The position numbers and the translations under genes are program-made. A stretch of DNA of 64,000 nucleotides. It comes from Aldehydirespirator sp965116195. Its GTDB lineage: Bacteria > Actinomycetota > Acidimicrobiia > Acidimicrobiales > Aldehydirespiratoraceae. Positions 50,768 through 61,000 of the stretch are shown piece after piece; within the stretch, counting starts at the first letter, position 1; every line of letters begins with the position of its first letter. Location: positions 3,381,871 through 3,445,870 of the forward strand of contig OZ220491.1 in the NCBI GenBank assembly GCA_965116195.1. The letters run 5' to 3'. The notes under the pieces are model-generated. The model saw only the letters and a program-made list of their open reading frames with translations, searched no databases and was not told where the DNA came from.

Positions 50768-52858
50768 ATGGCAAAGCAAGGCCGTTGGCACCGCCGTCGC
50801 AGGTCGGCCAGGTCGGCCAAGTCGGCACGATCGGCACCCCATCCAGCGCACTTCGCGTACTCGCGCTGGGACGGCACCCAGACCGGATTCGAGTTTGATG
50901 TTGACCACCTCCTTGACGAACTCGCTGATGACTTGCTCTATCACGGCGACCCTGGCAGCGCCCTGCGTCGGCTGATGGCCGACGGATTTCGTGACAGTTC
51001 AGGACGAGCCATGATGGGACTGCGCGAGATGCTGGAACAGCTGCGTGAGCGCCGCCGAGCCCTACTTGACCAGCACGACCCGGACGGGGTCAGCGGTGAC
51101 ATCGCCGAATCTCTGCGTGCTGTGGTTCAAACAGAACGTGAGGCTCTGGCCGACCTGACGGAGCGTGCCGAGGCTGCTCGTGAGGCAGGCGACGAGCGCC
51201 AAGCCGATTTGATTGCGCAGACTGCAACCGGCAAGAACCTCCAGTTGGACATGATGCCTCCCGACCTTGCAGGCCAGTTCAAGGCTCTTGACTCATACGA
51301 CTTCGAGAGCAACGAGGCTCGTCAGCAGTTCCAGGAGTTGGTCAAGCAGCTGCGTGAGCAGTTCATGCAACAGTTCCTTGATCAGATGTCCAGTGCTGTG
51401 ACTGGCCACTCAGACTCAGCCGCAGAGATGCAGGACTTCAAGGACATGCTCGCCGAATTGAACGACATGCTGGCCCGGAGATCCCGTGGCGAGACCCCCG
51501 ACTTTGAGGGCTTTATGCAGCGTCACGGGCACTTCTTCCCCGAGAATCCGAGCACTCTTGACGAACTTCTGGAGGTGATGGCCCGACGAGTAGCGGCGGC
51601 CCAGTCGCTGTTCAACTCAATGACTCCCGACCAGCGCAACCAGTTGCAGCAGTTGTCGGACCAGCTGCTTGCGGACATGGACCTCAACTGGCACATGAGC
51701 GAGTTGTCAAGGCACCTCCAGCAGGAGTTTCCCAACCTGGGTTGGGATCAGCGTTATGAGTTCGGTGGCGTTGACTCGCTCGACTTTGGTCATGCTGTTG
51801 ACATGCTGGCTGAACTCGGTGACATTGATCAACTTCAGAACCTGCTGCGGGGCGTTACCAGTCCCGGGGCACTCGCAGAGGTTGATATTGAAGCCGCCCG
51901 CCGTTTGTTGGGTGATGATGCCGCAGCGAGCTTGCAGCACATGGCGGAACTGAACCGGATGCTTGAGGAGGCCGGCCTGATCGAGAACCGCGAAGGCCGC
52001 CTGAAGTTGACCCCCCGAGCCATCCGCAAGATCGGTCAAGCTGCCCTGCAGGAGTTGTTCACCAGCCTCGAACTGGACAAGTTCGGTCGTCATGGCTTGA
52101 TGCGTTCCGGCTTGGGCCACGAAAGAACTGATGACACAAAGCCCTACGAGTACGGCGATCCGTTCAATCTCCACATCGCTCGCACCGTCGGCAATGCAGT
52201 GGCTCGCAATGGTGGCGGCGTGCCCGTGCGACTACATCCCGAGGACTTTGAGGTGGAGCGCACCGAACAACAGGTGCGCTCGGCCACGGTGTTGATGCTG
52301 GACCTGTCGTTGTCCATGCCCATGCGCAACAACTTCCTGCCGGCCAAGAAGGTGGCGACAGCGCTGCACGCTCTGATCGCCAGCAAGTACCCGCAGGACT
52401 TTCTTGGTCTGGTGACCTTCAGCGAGGTGGCCCGCGAGGTCAAGCCCGAGAGATTGGCTGAGGTGTCCTGGGACTATGTGTACGGCACCAACATGCAGCA
52501 TGGTTTCATGCTGGCAAGACGCCTGCTCAATCGTCAGACCGGCAACAAGCAGATCATCATGATCACAGACGGCGAGCCCACGGCCCACATCACGGCGTCG
52601 GGTCACCCGTATTTCAGTTATCCGCCCAGTCCTGAGACGATCACCAGGACGCTGTCGGAGGTGGCCCGATGCACCCGAGACGGTATCCGTATCAACACTT
52701 TCATGCTTGACGCTTCGTCTTATCTGACTGATTTCGTGCAGCGCATCACGCAACTGAACGGCGGTCGTGCCTTTCTTGCCACCACAGGGAACCTCGGCGA
52801 CTACGTGCTCATGGACTTTGTGGAGCACAAACGCCGCCTGGTGAGAAGCCACCGTTGA
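50768..52858 (+). CDS. VWA-domain protein, partner of a MoxR-like ATPase
   Basis: 696 residues. A basic N-terminus (RWHRRRRSARSAKSARS) is followed by long helical regions (about 30-470) and a C-terminal von Willebrand A domain (about 490-690). The MIDAS motif is DLSLSM (Asp-x-Ser-x-Ser) with later residues in ITDGEPTAH and TFMLDASSYLTDFVQ. It begins FGRHGLMRSGLGHERTDDTK and is like the CoxE/ChlD-type VWA proteins that work with MoxR or ChlI ATPases to insert metals or remodel complexes. The PhyH-rhodanese gene ends 16 bp upstream, so both are probably in one transcript with it. Confidence 0.85.
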   Translation: MAKQGRWHRRRRSARSAKSARSAPHPAHFAYSRWDGTQTGFEFDVDHLLDELADDLLYHGDPGSALRRLMADGFRDSSGRAMMGLREMLEQLRERRRALLDQHDPDGVSGDIAESLRAVVQTEREALADLTERAEAAREAGDERQADLIAQTATGKNLQLDMMPPDLAGQFKALDSYDFESNEARQQFQELVKQLREQFMQQFLDQMSSAVTGHSDSAAEMQDFKDMLAELNDMLARRSRGETPDFEGFMQRHGHFFPENPSTLDELLEVMARRVAAAQSLFNSMTPDQRNQLQQLSDQLLADMDLNWHMSELSRHLQQEFPNLGWDQRYEFGGVDSLDFGHAVDMLAELGDIDQLQNLLRGVTSPGALAEVDIEAARRLLGDDAAASLQHMAELNRMLEEAGLIENREGRLKLTPRAIRKIGQAALQELFTSLELDKFGRHGLMRSGLGHERTDDTKPYEYGDPFNLHIARTVGNAVARNGGGVPVRLHPEDFEVERTEQQVRSATVLMLDLSLSMPMRNNFLPAKKVATALHALIASKYPQDFLGLVTFSEVAREVKPERLAEVSWDYVYGTNMQHGFMLARRLLNRQTGNKQIIMITDGEPTAHITASGHPYFSYPPSPETITRTLSEVARCTRDGIRINTFMLDASSYLTDFVQRITQLNGGRAFLATTGNLGDYVLMDFVEHKRRLVRSHR

Positions 52859-52932
52859 ACCGTGGCACGGCAAGCCGGGCCGGTTCCGGCCAGCACTCAT
52901 GCGCCGGGCGGTGCCTGTTGTGCTGATGCGGC

Positions 52933-54096
52933 GTGAGGCTGTCACACCCCGTCGCTACTGTTGCTGAGGTGGATGAAGCGTTGGGACAAAGCACACAGGG
53001 GCCGGTTCAGGTCGGCCCAGGGTCACCTCAGCGCACCGTCGGGTCCCCTCTGTGCGCCTTCGGGTCAGGTGATGGCGCGCTTTCGGGAGTCCCGGTTGTT
53101 GATCGCGGGTGGGTGGTGTACAGCGAGGGATGGGGTCCGGCTTACGGGGTGTCGGCGGATTTTGACAGTGCCGATGATGTCAGCGGTGACAGCGCTGAGC
53201 AGGCTGAGCCCGGTGATTGGCCGGTGGCCAGGGCAGAGCCGCAGGCTGTTCCGCTGGCGTTCGTTGATGGAGTGCGCCGGGTTGAGTTGCGAACTTGGGC
53301 TGAGCATGCTGTCGGGGGTATGCGCATCCCTGGTCTTGCTGGTGCTTTTGCTGTGGGTGCGGTGACTGTTCGGCCCGGTGGGCAGATGCGCTTTGAGGGC
53401 ATCCGCATCGGACGTGTTGCTGTGTGGGGTGGTGGGCATTCCGGCGACCTGGTGTCGCGTCGTTCGGGTTACGTGTGGGTGTCGGCACCTGTCACCGGCA
53501 CCGAACCTGATGACTGTCTCGCCCACCTCCAGGACCGGATGCGTCGAGCTGAAGGGGATCTGGCCCTTGACGCTGCGAATGCTGGTTGGAATGTCGTGTT
53601 GGACGGGCCGTTGAACCGGATCCGGTCGTTGCATGGACTTGTGGCCGGATACGTCAAGTCGCATCTGAGACGCCTTCTTCCCGACAGAGCGCATGCGGTT
53701 GTGCCCACCTTGGCCGTGGGAGAACGGACACGCTTGTACACAGCCGGGTCTGACCGTTGGACTTGCTACGTGCGGATCGGCGATCCTAAGTTCGGCGCGT
53801 CTCGCTGGAGTGGCATCGCCCGTCTTGAATTCTCCTCTGGTCAAGGCCTGGTGGCGGTCTGTGCACGAGCTTCCATGCTGGCCAGTGTCCTTCCCGTATA
53901 CGCGGGTGTTGCTCATCACGACGAGCGCGCCCCTGTGAATCTGCGACCGGTCAATAACCTTGAGCAGTTTCTCCACCGGTCTCTGGGGAATGCCACGCTT
54001 GCCAACCGTGCGGCGCGCGAGGTGGTTGCTGAGGGTCGTCCGGTTTTGCCCACGCTTGACCTTGACGCGCCCTCAGCCAACGGAGCCTCGTCATGA
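52933..54096 (+). CDS. nurA: NurA-like 5'-3' nuclease
   Basis: 387 residues, GTG start, likely homologous to the NurA nuclease of archaea. The metal-binding Asp is in PLAFVDGVRRVELRTWAEHA, the NurA core starting with a VDGVRR-type motif near residue 110. Later helices include GLVAGYVKSHLRRLLPDRA and RLYTAGSDRWTCYVRI, then WSGIARLEFSSG, which match the NurA pattern of a positively charged helix and a C-terminal GxARLE strand. It overlaps the HerA gene by 4 bp (ATGA). In archaea NurA and HerA resect DNA ends together with Mre11-Rad50. The N-terminal 90 residues are poorly conserved. Confidence 0.8.
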   Translation: MRLSHPVATVAEVDEALGQSTQGPVQVGPGSPQRTVGSPLCAFGSGDGALSGVPVVDRGWVVYSEGWGPAYGVSADFDSADDVSGDSAEQAEPGDWPVARAEPQAVPLAFVDGVRRVELRTWAEHAVGGMRIPGLAGAFAVGAVTVRPGGQMRFEGIRIGRVAVWGGGHSGDLVSRRSGYVWVSAPVTGTEPDDCLAHLQDRMRRAEGDLALDAANAGWNVVLDGPLNRIRSLHGLVAGYVKSHLRRLLPDRAHAVVPTLAVGERTRLYTAGSDRWTCYVRIGDPKFGASRWSGIARLEFSSGQGLVAVCARASMLASVLPVYAGVAHHDERAPVNLRPVNNLEQFLHRSLGNATLANRAAREVVAEGRPVLPTLDLDAPSANGASS

Positions 54097-56156
54097 CAAA
54101 TCAGAATGGTGATGTCTTGACCAGTGAGTTCCCAACCGGGGAGCGGGGTTTTTCAGCCGATGAGGACATGGTTGACGGGGACATGGTTGTCGGTGTTGAT
54201 GACACGTCTGGGTTTCCTGCTGCCGGCGGTGTTGACGGTGCCAGATTTGCGCCGCCGGCAGAGATCGAGATTGTTCCGTTGTCGAGAGTTGACGACATCA
54301 CCGGAGAGGACCGACGCAATGATCTTGACAGCCTCCCCGAGGTGCCTGACCTGGGCACGTTGGTCGGCCTTGTGGATGCCTCCACCGACGCGTCCACGCA
54401 AGCTGCCAACGTGATCGTTGACGAGAAGATTGAACTGGACCTCGACACCTTTGTTGTGTCTGCCCAACGGCTCACTGACGGGTCGGTGCTGTTCCACTAC
54501 GGCCTTGTGACCGAGGTGTCAGGCCGGGTGGAAGGCGCGGAGATGGCCACCGACACGGCCAGGCTGGCAGCGGCGACTCTGCCCGGGCAGCGTTTCCGGC
54601 GGGCCGAGGTCACCTGGATTCGTACTCATCCGGAGCGTTACCTGCCGCCGTCGTCGGGTGCGCCCATCTGGGCAGCCTCAGATGTACACCGCCGACGTGC
54701 TCTGTTCCTCGACAAGATGGCCGCTGATGAGGCGCTTCCGATCGGGTTGGACATGAACGACCAGATCGTGTTTCTGCCCTACACGTTCCTGAACGGGGAC
54801 AGAGGCGCGCACGTGTCCATCTCGGGCAAGTCGGGAGTTGCGACCAAGACCAGCTATGCCCTGTTTTTGCTCTACATTCTCTTTGAGACGGACGCGGGTC
54901 GCCAAGCCCGTGGCTGGTCGGCGCATGATCGGGCTGTGATCTTCTCGGTCAAGGGCGAAGATCTGATGTGTATTGATCAGCCGAACGCCAAGTTCCTCGC
55001 CGGTGAAGGCGAAACCGCAGAAGCAGCAGGCCAGTGGCAGACTCTTATCGGTTCACTGCGGCCCGGCCCGTTCACTCAGGTTGCTGCCTACGCACCGGCT
55101 GAGGACGCTGCAGCCGGTCGCGAAGCGGTTCCGCAGGTTTCGGTACGTCCGCGTCGTGACACGCACGCTTACGGGTGGTCACCTGCTCGGTTCATCGAAG
55201 CGGGTCTGCTTGAGTTTGTTTTTGACGATCTCCAGTCCGGGCAGTTGTCCTTTATCGAGCAGATTGTGCGCTTGGAGTTGCTGCGTTGGGCGTGGCCTGT
55301 CAGCGGTGACGAAACGGGCAAAGTCGTGTTGTGCGATCCGGACAAGATGAAGGACAACCTGCCGGCCACCTGGGACTCTGCCGTGTCGCACTGGCGTTCC
55401 GTGAAGAGTCAGAACCCGCAGGTCGCTGGTGCCGGGGCCGTGGTGTCCTCACTGGAGGGGATTGTCCACTTTGTGGTGTCGAAGGTGACTGAGGATCTGC
55501 CCAGCTACGATCCGCGCTGGGTCGGTGGGGTAACCCGTGGCACCGTGCAGGCGTTTGTGCGCCGCCTGTACAAGGCGCTGCCACGGTTGCGGCGTCTGGT
55601 GAGTGCCGGACTTGCTGAGGTTGACCTGGCCAAACAGGTGTCTGTGGTGGATGTGCATGCCTTGCACGCCGACGCGCAGCGTTTCGTCGTGGCATCTGTG
55701 TTGTCACGGGTGTGGGATGAGCACGAGGATTCCACGGCGCTGGGTAAGACTTTCGTTGTGCTGGACGAGCTCAACAAATACGCGCCTCGCCGGGGTGACT
55801 CCCCGATCAAGGATCTTCTGGTGGACATAGCGGCTCGTGGTCGGAGTCTGGGGGTGATCCTCATTGGTGCTCAACAGAGTCCGTCGGGTGTTGCCCGCGA
55901 TATCACCAACAATGCCTCCCTTGAGGCGGTCGGTCAGATCAAGTCCTCGGAGGCTTCCGAACTCGGGTTTCTCCCGCCGAACATGAGAGCCCGAGCCCAG
56001 ATCATCCCGCCGGGAACGTTGATCACCAGTCAGCCGCTGTTGCCTGTGCCGGTACCGATCCGGTTCCCGTTCCCGCCCTTCGCAACCCGTGCGTCGGAGG
56101 TCGCAGGGTCGTCGTTTGGTGACGAGGCCGTTGACAATATTCTGGATCGCCAGTGA
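54093..56156 (+). CDS. herA: HerA-like hexameric ATPase
   Basis: 687 residues, DNA-translocating ATPase of the HerA/FtsK superfamily. N-terminal HAS-barrel region around FHYGLVTEVSGRVEGAEM; Walker A HVSISGKSGVATKTSYALFL (the Gly-Lys-Ser-Gly-Val-Ala-Thr-Lys-Thr loop); Walker B FVVLDELNKYAPRRGDSPIK; sensor region LGVILIGAQQSPSGVARDIT with NNASLEAVGQI, typical of HerA Arg-finger/ligand loops. GTG of sbcD overlaps its stop (GTGA). Its partner NurA is directly upstream, and SbcD-SbcC are directly downstream, giving the archaeal-like set in one operon. Confidence 0.88.
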   Translation: MTNQNGDVLTSEFPTGERGFSADEDMVDGDMVVGVDDTSGFPAAGGVDGARFAPPAEIEIVPLSRVDDITGEDRRNDLDSLPEVPDLGTLVGLVDASTDASTQAANVIVDEKIELDLDTFVVSAQRLTDGSVLFHYGLVTEVSGRVEGAEMATDTARLAAATLPGQRFRRAEVTWIRTHPERYLPPSSGAPIWAASDVHRRRALFLDKMAADEALPIGLDMNDQIVFLPYTFLNGDRGAHVSISGKSGVATKTSYALFLLYILFETDAGRQARGWSAHDRAVIFSVKGEDLMCIDQPNAKFLAGEGETAEAAGQWQTLIGSLRPGPFTQVAAYAPAEDAAAGREAVPQVSVRPRRDTHAYGWSPARFIEAGLLEFVFDDLQSGQLSFIEQIVRLELLRWAWPVSGDETGKVVLCDPDKMKDNLPATWDSAVSHWRSVKSQNPQVAGAGAVVSSLEGIVHFVVSKVTEDLPSYDPRWVGGVTRGTVQAFVRRLYKALPRLRRLVSAGLAEVDLAKQVSVVDVHALHADAQRFVVASVLSRVWDEHEDSTALGKTFVVLDELNKYAPRRGDSPIKDLLVDIAARGRSLGVILIGAQQSPSGVARDITNNASLEAVGQIKSSEASELGFLPPNMRARAQIIPPGTLITSQPLLPVPVPIRFPFPPFATRASEVAGSSFGDEAVDNILDRQ

Positions 56157-57970
56157 CCACACAGGTCAGTCCTGCTGATCGACTTGCTGTGCCGGAGCGT
56201 CACACAGAGGTGGTGGTTGATTGCCAAGATGTGCCGACTGGTTCTCCGGACGTGGTGGCTGCCCGGCGTGGTGTGTCGGAGCGTCACACGGAGGTGGTTG
56301 TTGATCGCCGTGATTTGCCGACTGGTTCTCCGGAAGCGGTTGTTGCTCGAGGTGCTGTGCCTTCGCGTCCCACGGAGGCGGTACGGGTCTTGCACACATC
56401 TGATTGGCATCTGGGTGTAGCGGTGCGAAACGTGCCTCGTGATGTTGACCATGAGGCCGTGATCAAGGAACTGACCGGTATCGCCATCGAAGCGACCCCG
56501 GATGTGATCGTCCACACGGGGGACCTCTTTCACGGTGGCCGTCCCGGCATGGCTGATTTTGCTCGGGCTATCCGTGCATTGCGAGAACTCGCTGAGGTGG
56601 CACCTGTTGTGGTGCTTGCCGGCAATCACGACTCTTCTGTTGCTCTTGAGACCCTCGGCGTGGCGCTGCAGGACCCTGTTCCCGCCCTGGCTGAGGCCGG
56701 TAGTTACCAGCCGGATGCGCTCTGCCCGGCCCGCATCCGGGTCATGCATCGCCCGGCTCCGGCTGCCAAAGGGGGTGTGATGACCTTTGCGACCGCAGCG
56801 GGTGGCCGACTGCGACTCGTTGGTCTGCCGTTCTTGCATGTCAATCGTGTCTTGGACGACTTTGCCGACATCCAGCAGAGCCATGCGAAGTACGCCGACA
56901 CGATCGCCGCGATCAGCGATCGACTGGGGCGAGCTGCATTTGACGGGTTCAGTCCGGCTCGTGACGTGGCCGTGTTTGCGTCACACTTGCATGTGGCCGG
57001 AGCTCGTACCTCCACCGAGAAGGAGATCCACGTTTCATCGGAATATGCCACTGACCCGGCGCACCTTGAGGGCCGCTACGGATATTTGGCGTTCGGCCAC
57101 ATTCATATTGCTCAGCCGGTTGCCGGTGGTCGAGGCCGGTACGCCGGATCAATCCTCGAGGTCGATTTCGGTGAGGAGGGCGAGGCCAAGCAACTGGTGG
57201 TGGCTGACCTGATCCCCGGCAGGCGCACCGAGATCCACGACATTGTCCTCACTGCTGCCCGGCGTCTCCACCGGATCAAGGCTCCCTACAGTCAACTCGC
57301 CGCATACGTTGAGCAGGTAGGCAACGGTCTTGTCGAGGTGACAGTTCAACTCGAGCCCAACAGTCTCCCCGCCGCTGGTCATGCCTCGGACGGGGCTAGT
57401 CATGTTGCGGATGCTGTTGGTGATGTCCGAGATGCCGCTGGTACTGCTTCGGATTTTGCTGTTCATGCCCCGGACGGCACTGTTCGTGTTTCGGATGTTG
57501 CTGTTCACGCCCCGGACGGCACTGTTCGTGTTTCGGATGCTGTTGTTCATGTTCCGGATATTGCTGGTCATGTCCCGGACTCAGAGGAGGGCGTAGAGGA
57601 CAGTGTGGGTGACGGCTCGGGTCGGGTGTCGTTGGACATTGTTGGCTTTGACACGCTGACTGATGCCGTTCATGCGGTGTTTTCGGACGCGACTGTCGTT
57701 GGTGTCATTGACGCACGCCGTCCAGATGTTGCCGTTGCAGATGAGATTGACCTGCCCGAGATGACCGAGTCGCCTGGTGAGTTGTTCCGCTCCTGGTTTG
57801 CCGAGCACGGCAGGAACCTCATCGCCAAGACCAACGCGCACAACGCTGATCCAGAGCGCATCTGTTCCCTCTTTGATGAGATGCACTCGGCGATCACCAC
57901 GGACGCTGATGTCCGGTTGCCCGAAGCCTCTGTGATCAATATGTTGTTGAAACAGGCAGAGCGTCTCTGA
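56153..57970 (+). CDS. sbcD: SbcD/Mre11-like nuclease with repeat insertions
   Basis: 605 residues, long for SbcD (about 380-420 usual). The nuclease core begins VRVLHTSDWHLGVAVRN near residue 78 and has HTGDLFHGG, VLAGNHDSSVALETLG, VAVFASHLHVAG and LAFGHIHIAQP: all five phosphoesterase metal motifs. The first 75 residues are 2.5 copies of a ~31-residue repeat (AVPERHTEVVVDCQDVPTGS and relatives). A second repeat insertion (residues about 410-480, HAPDGTVRVSDVAV and relatives) lies C-terminal to the core, before a helical domain that binds SbcC. GTG start overlaps the HerA stop. With SbcC it processes DNA hairpins and ends. Confidence 0.92.
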   Translation: MTTQVSPADRLAVPERHTEVVVDCQDVPTGSPDVVAARRGVSERHTEVVVDRRDLPTGSPEAVVARGAVPSRPTEAVRVLHTSDWHLGVAVRNVPRDVDHEAVIKELTGIAIEATPDVIVHTGDLFHGGRPGMADFARAIRALRELAEVAPVVVLAGNHDSSVALETLGVALQDPVPALAEAGSYQPDALCPARIRVMHRPAPAAKGGVMTFATAAGGRLRLVGLPFLHVNRVLDDFADIQQSHAKYADTIAAISDRLGRAAFDGFSPARDVAVFASHLHVAGARTSTEKEIHVSSEYATDPAHLEGRYGYLAFGHIHIAQPVAGGRGRYAGSILEVDFGEEGEAKQLVVADLIPGRRTEIHDIVLTAARRLHRIKAPYSQLAAYVEQVGNGLVEVTVQLEPNSLPAAGHASDGASHVADAVGDVRDAAGTASDFAVHAPDGTVRVSDVAVHAPDGTVRVSDAVVHVPDIAGHVPDSEEGVEDSVGDGSGRVSLDIVGFDTLTDAVHAVFSDATVVGVIDARRPDVAVADEIDLPEMTESPGELFRSWFAEHGRNLIAKTNAHNADPERICSLFDEMHSAITTDADVRLPEASVINMLLKQAERL

Positions 57971-58032
57971 TGCGTCCCCGGACTCTCACCTCTTGCCCAC
58001 CGCGCCCGCAGCGACAGGCGGAGTGTGTCTGA
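57970..58032 (+). other. possible leader ORF made by a 62-bp duplication
   Basis: An ORF of 20 codons starts ATG 57970 overlapping the SbcD stop (TGATG) and ends TGA at 58030-58032 overlapping the SbcC start (TGATG). Its first seven residues, MRPRTLT, copy the SbcC N-terminus. It looks like a duplicated sbcD/sbcC junction that created a spacer peptide between the two genes. Whether it is translated is unknown. Confidence 0.45.
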
Positions 58033-61000
58033 TGCGTCCTCGAACTCTCACCTTCTCGGGACTGCGCTCATACCGGACCACGGCTTCAATCAACTTTGAT
58101 GATCAAGACTTGTATGCGGTAATCGGTGACACCGGTGCTGGCAAGTCCACGATTATTGATGCGCTCTGCTTTGTCTTGTACGCCCGCAAGATATGGAAGA
58201 GCGGTTCGCACCAGGATCTGATAGCCGACGGCTGCGACCTGTTGACAATCGAATTGGTCTTTGAGGCCGATGGTCACACCTGGAAGGTGACCCGGTCACG
58301 CCGTCGGTCAGGGGCGTCGCCGGTCGACAAACTCGAGTCCGTCACCGGGCATGTCCCCACAGTAGATGGTGCGGCAGCAGTAAGAGATCAGGTCACCGAA
58401 CTGCTCGGAGGTCTCACTTTTGAGCAGTTCACCCGCGCGGTCGTGATGCCTCAGGGCCGCTTTGACGAACTTTTGCGCTCCACCGAGTCCGAACGCAACA
58501 AGTTGCTCAAGTCGCTGCTTGGTCTGGCCAACATAGCAGATGTCGCCAGCAAGTTCCTTGAGTTGCGAGCGAGTATCCGCAATGTGCGCACGCGCTTTGA
58601 GGAGCGTCGTCGGGGCCTGCCCGATGACCCTCGTGCTGCACTCGTTGAAGCCGAGACAGCCAGCCATGAGGCCAGAGATCAACGCGACCGACTGGAGGCT
58701 GCTGTCACTGCTGTTGAGGCACCCCGCGACTTCAACAGCAAGGTCGGGGTTCCTCTCAGCATGCTCACCGCCGCGGTTGCCGCTGTGCCTGTTCTTGAAG
58801 ATGATCCGGTCGCCTCCCTGCGGGAGTGTCAGAGGTCGGCACAGACCCTGGGCGAACGGGTTGCTGCTGTGGAGACCGCAGCTGGTGAGGCACGGGCTGT
58901 CCAGCAGACCATCAGCGTCCGAGCAACCAAGATGCTCGCCGGTTTTGCCGATCGTGATCAACTGCTGGAGGCCCGTGAACGGATTCGAGTGTCCACAGAG
59001 GAGTTGCCCCGCGCCAAAAACAGACTTGATGAGGCCTTGGCCGACCGGGCTGCTCTTGATGAGGCGGCACCCTCTGATGAAGTTGACGAGGATATCCGTC
59101 AGGCCGTGAGCGTTGCTGACAGAGACGCAACCGAAAAAGCCGCATCTGCGGAGGCTGCTGATGAGCGGCTTCGCCAGGCCAGAACCGTTGCCGAGCGGCT
59201 TCATGCGGCCCAACAAGAACTTGACCGGTTTGCCTCGACTGTCGCAGAAGCCGACGAGCGGCTGGCCTCTGCGGTCACCGATCAACAACGATGCGTCACT
59301 GCGTACACCGACGCAAAGAAAGCTCTCGCCGTTGCTGAGCAGGTTTGTGAGCAGGCTCGGCGGGTTGACGCCGTTGCTGCCATCGCGGCTGACTATGGGC
59401 CGGGTGACGACTGTCCCGTGTGTGCTCAGAAGCTCCCTGACACGTTCACTGCTCCGGATTCCTCGGGTGTCGCCGCTGCCGCCAAAGCCGTTGAAGATGC
59501 CAGGGCTGCGGTTGAGGAGGCCGCATCCGACGAACGTTCCGTCGGCGAGAGGATCGTTCGACTCAGCACCCAAGCCACCGCCGCCAAGGCTGACCACCAC
59601 CAGCATCTGCTGAGCATCACTTCACTGGGTGAGACTCTCGCCGAACTCGGAGGTGACATTGAGCTCGGCGGTGAATTTGAACTCAACGGTGACACAGATG
59701 CCACAAACGGCGACCTGGCTGTGGCTTCACTGGCAGTGGCGGCCGAGGATCTCAGAACAAGCGCCACCGAGGCGCGTACGGTTCTTGACAGCGCTCGTGA
59801 GAGGTTGGCGAAGGCCGAGGGTGCGCTCAGCCAGGCCCGTGAACAGCATGCTGAACGGGTTAAACAGTCTGACAACATGGTGCAGCGCGCCATGCAGGAG
59901 GTTGACAAGCGGTCAGTCAAACTGGTCGCAGACCTGCCGGAGGCGTGGAGGCCGACTGGTGACATCACCCCGGCTACCCTGGAGCATCTGACCAGCCGGT
60001 GTGAAGAGTCGCTCAGCACGATCACGTCTCTGGACAGGGACCGGGCCGAGGCTGATCAGACCATCAGGCAAGCCGAGGCGACCCGCGAACGTGTCCGTGC
60101 TGAAGTGGCCGAGCAGGTGACCGGCCCGGTTAAGGCGTTTGTTGGTGCCGTGAACAGCCACCTGAGCCGGATCCGTGAAGTGCGTGACCGGACTGTCGAG
60201 GTGGTTGTTGCCGCCAGAGACGCTCGCCCCGGCGAGGTGGTTGACCGGTTTGTGCAGCGACTCGTGGGTTTGTCTGTGGAGTCGGCCCCCGCAGACACGC
60301 TCACTCGTCTTGATCAGCGTCTTGATCAATTGCCCGACTCGTCCGCTCCCCTCGGTTCTGCGCAGGTGGACATTCCGCAGTTGGGTGCTGCGCAGGTGGG
60401 GCTAGTCGAAACGCTCACTCGTCTTGATCAACTGCCCGACCTGGTTGATTCGGCGGATCAAGTGCCCGATTTACACGATCTGGCGGAACGTCTGACCGCC
60501 ACTATTGCCACGGCTCAGGCCCGTTTCTCGGCAGTAACGGCGCAGGTGGCGGAAGCAGAGCAGGTCACAGGCGCAGCGCAGGATGCAGCAGTTACTGCTG
60601 AGACCATCGTCAGCAAGAGCCTCGCCGAGGTTGACTGTGACACCGTTGACACGTTGTTCGGACGTCTGGGGGAAGCGACCCAGGCAATGACGAACGCTGA
60701 GGAGCGTGTCAAACAGGCACGAGCAGCTGTCACAGCCACAGACGAGGTTGACAAGGTACTCAACGTGGTTGTCCCCTTCGCCGACAACTTGGAGGTGCTC
60801 GCAGAAGCCCTTCGGGACAATCAGTTCGTGGATCACCTCCTGAGCCTGCGCGAAGCCGAGCTGCTTGCCGAGGCGGGCCGTCGTCTGAGGACCATTTCTG
60901 GTAATCGTTTCGGCTTTGTCGCAGATTTCGGGGTGAAGAACATCGCCTCGGGAGAGATTCGCAGTCCCGACTCGCTTTCTGGCGGTGAACGTTTCCAGGC

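Noticed and set aside
58308..59606. 432-codon antisense ORF
   Set aside because: Opposite the SbcC coiled-coil region, which produces long open antisense frames in high-GC DNA. No motif.
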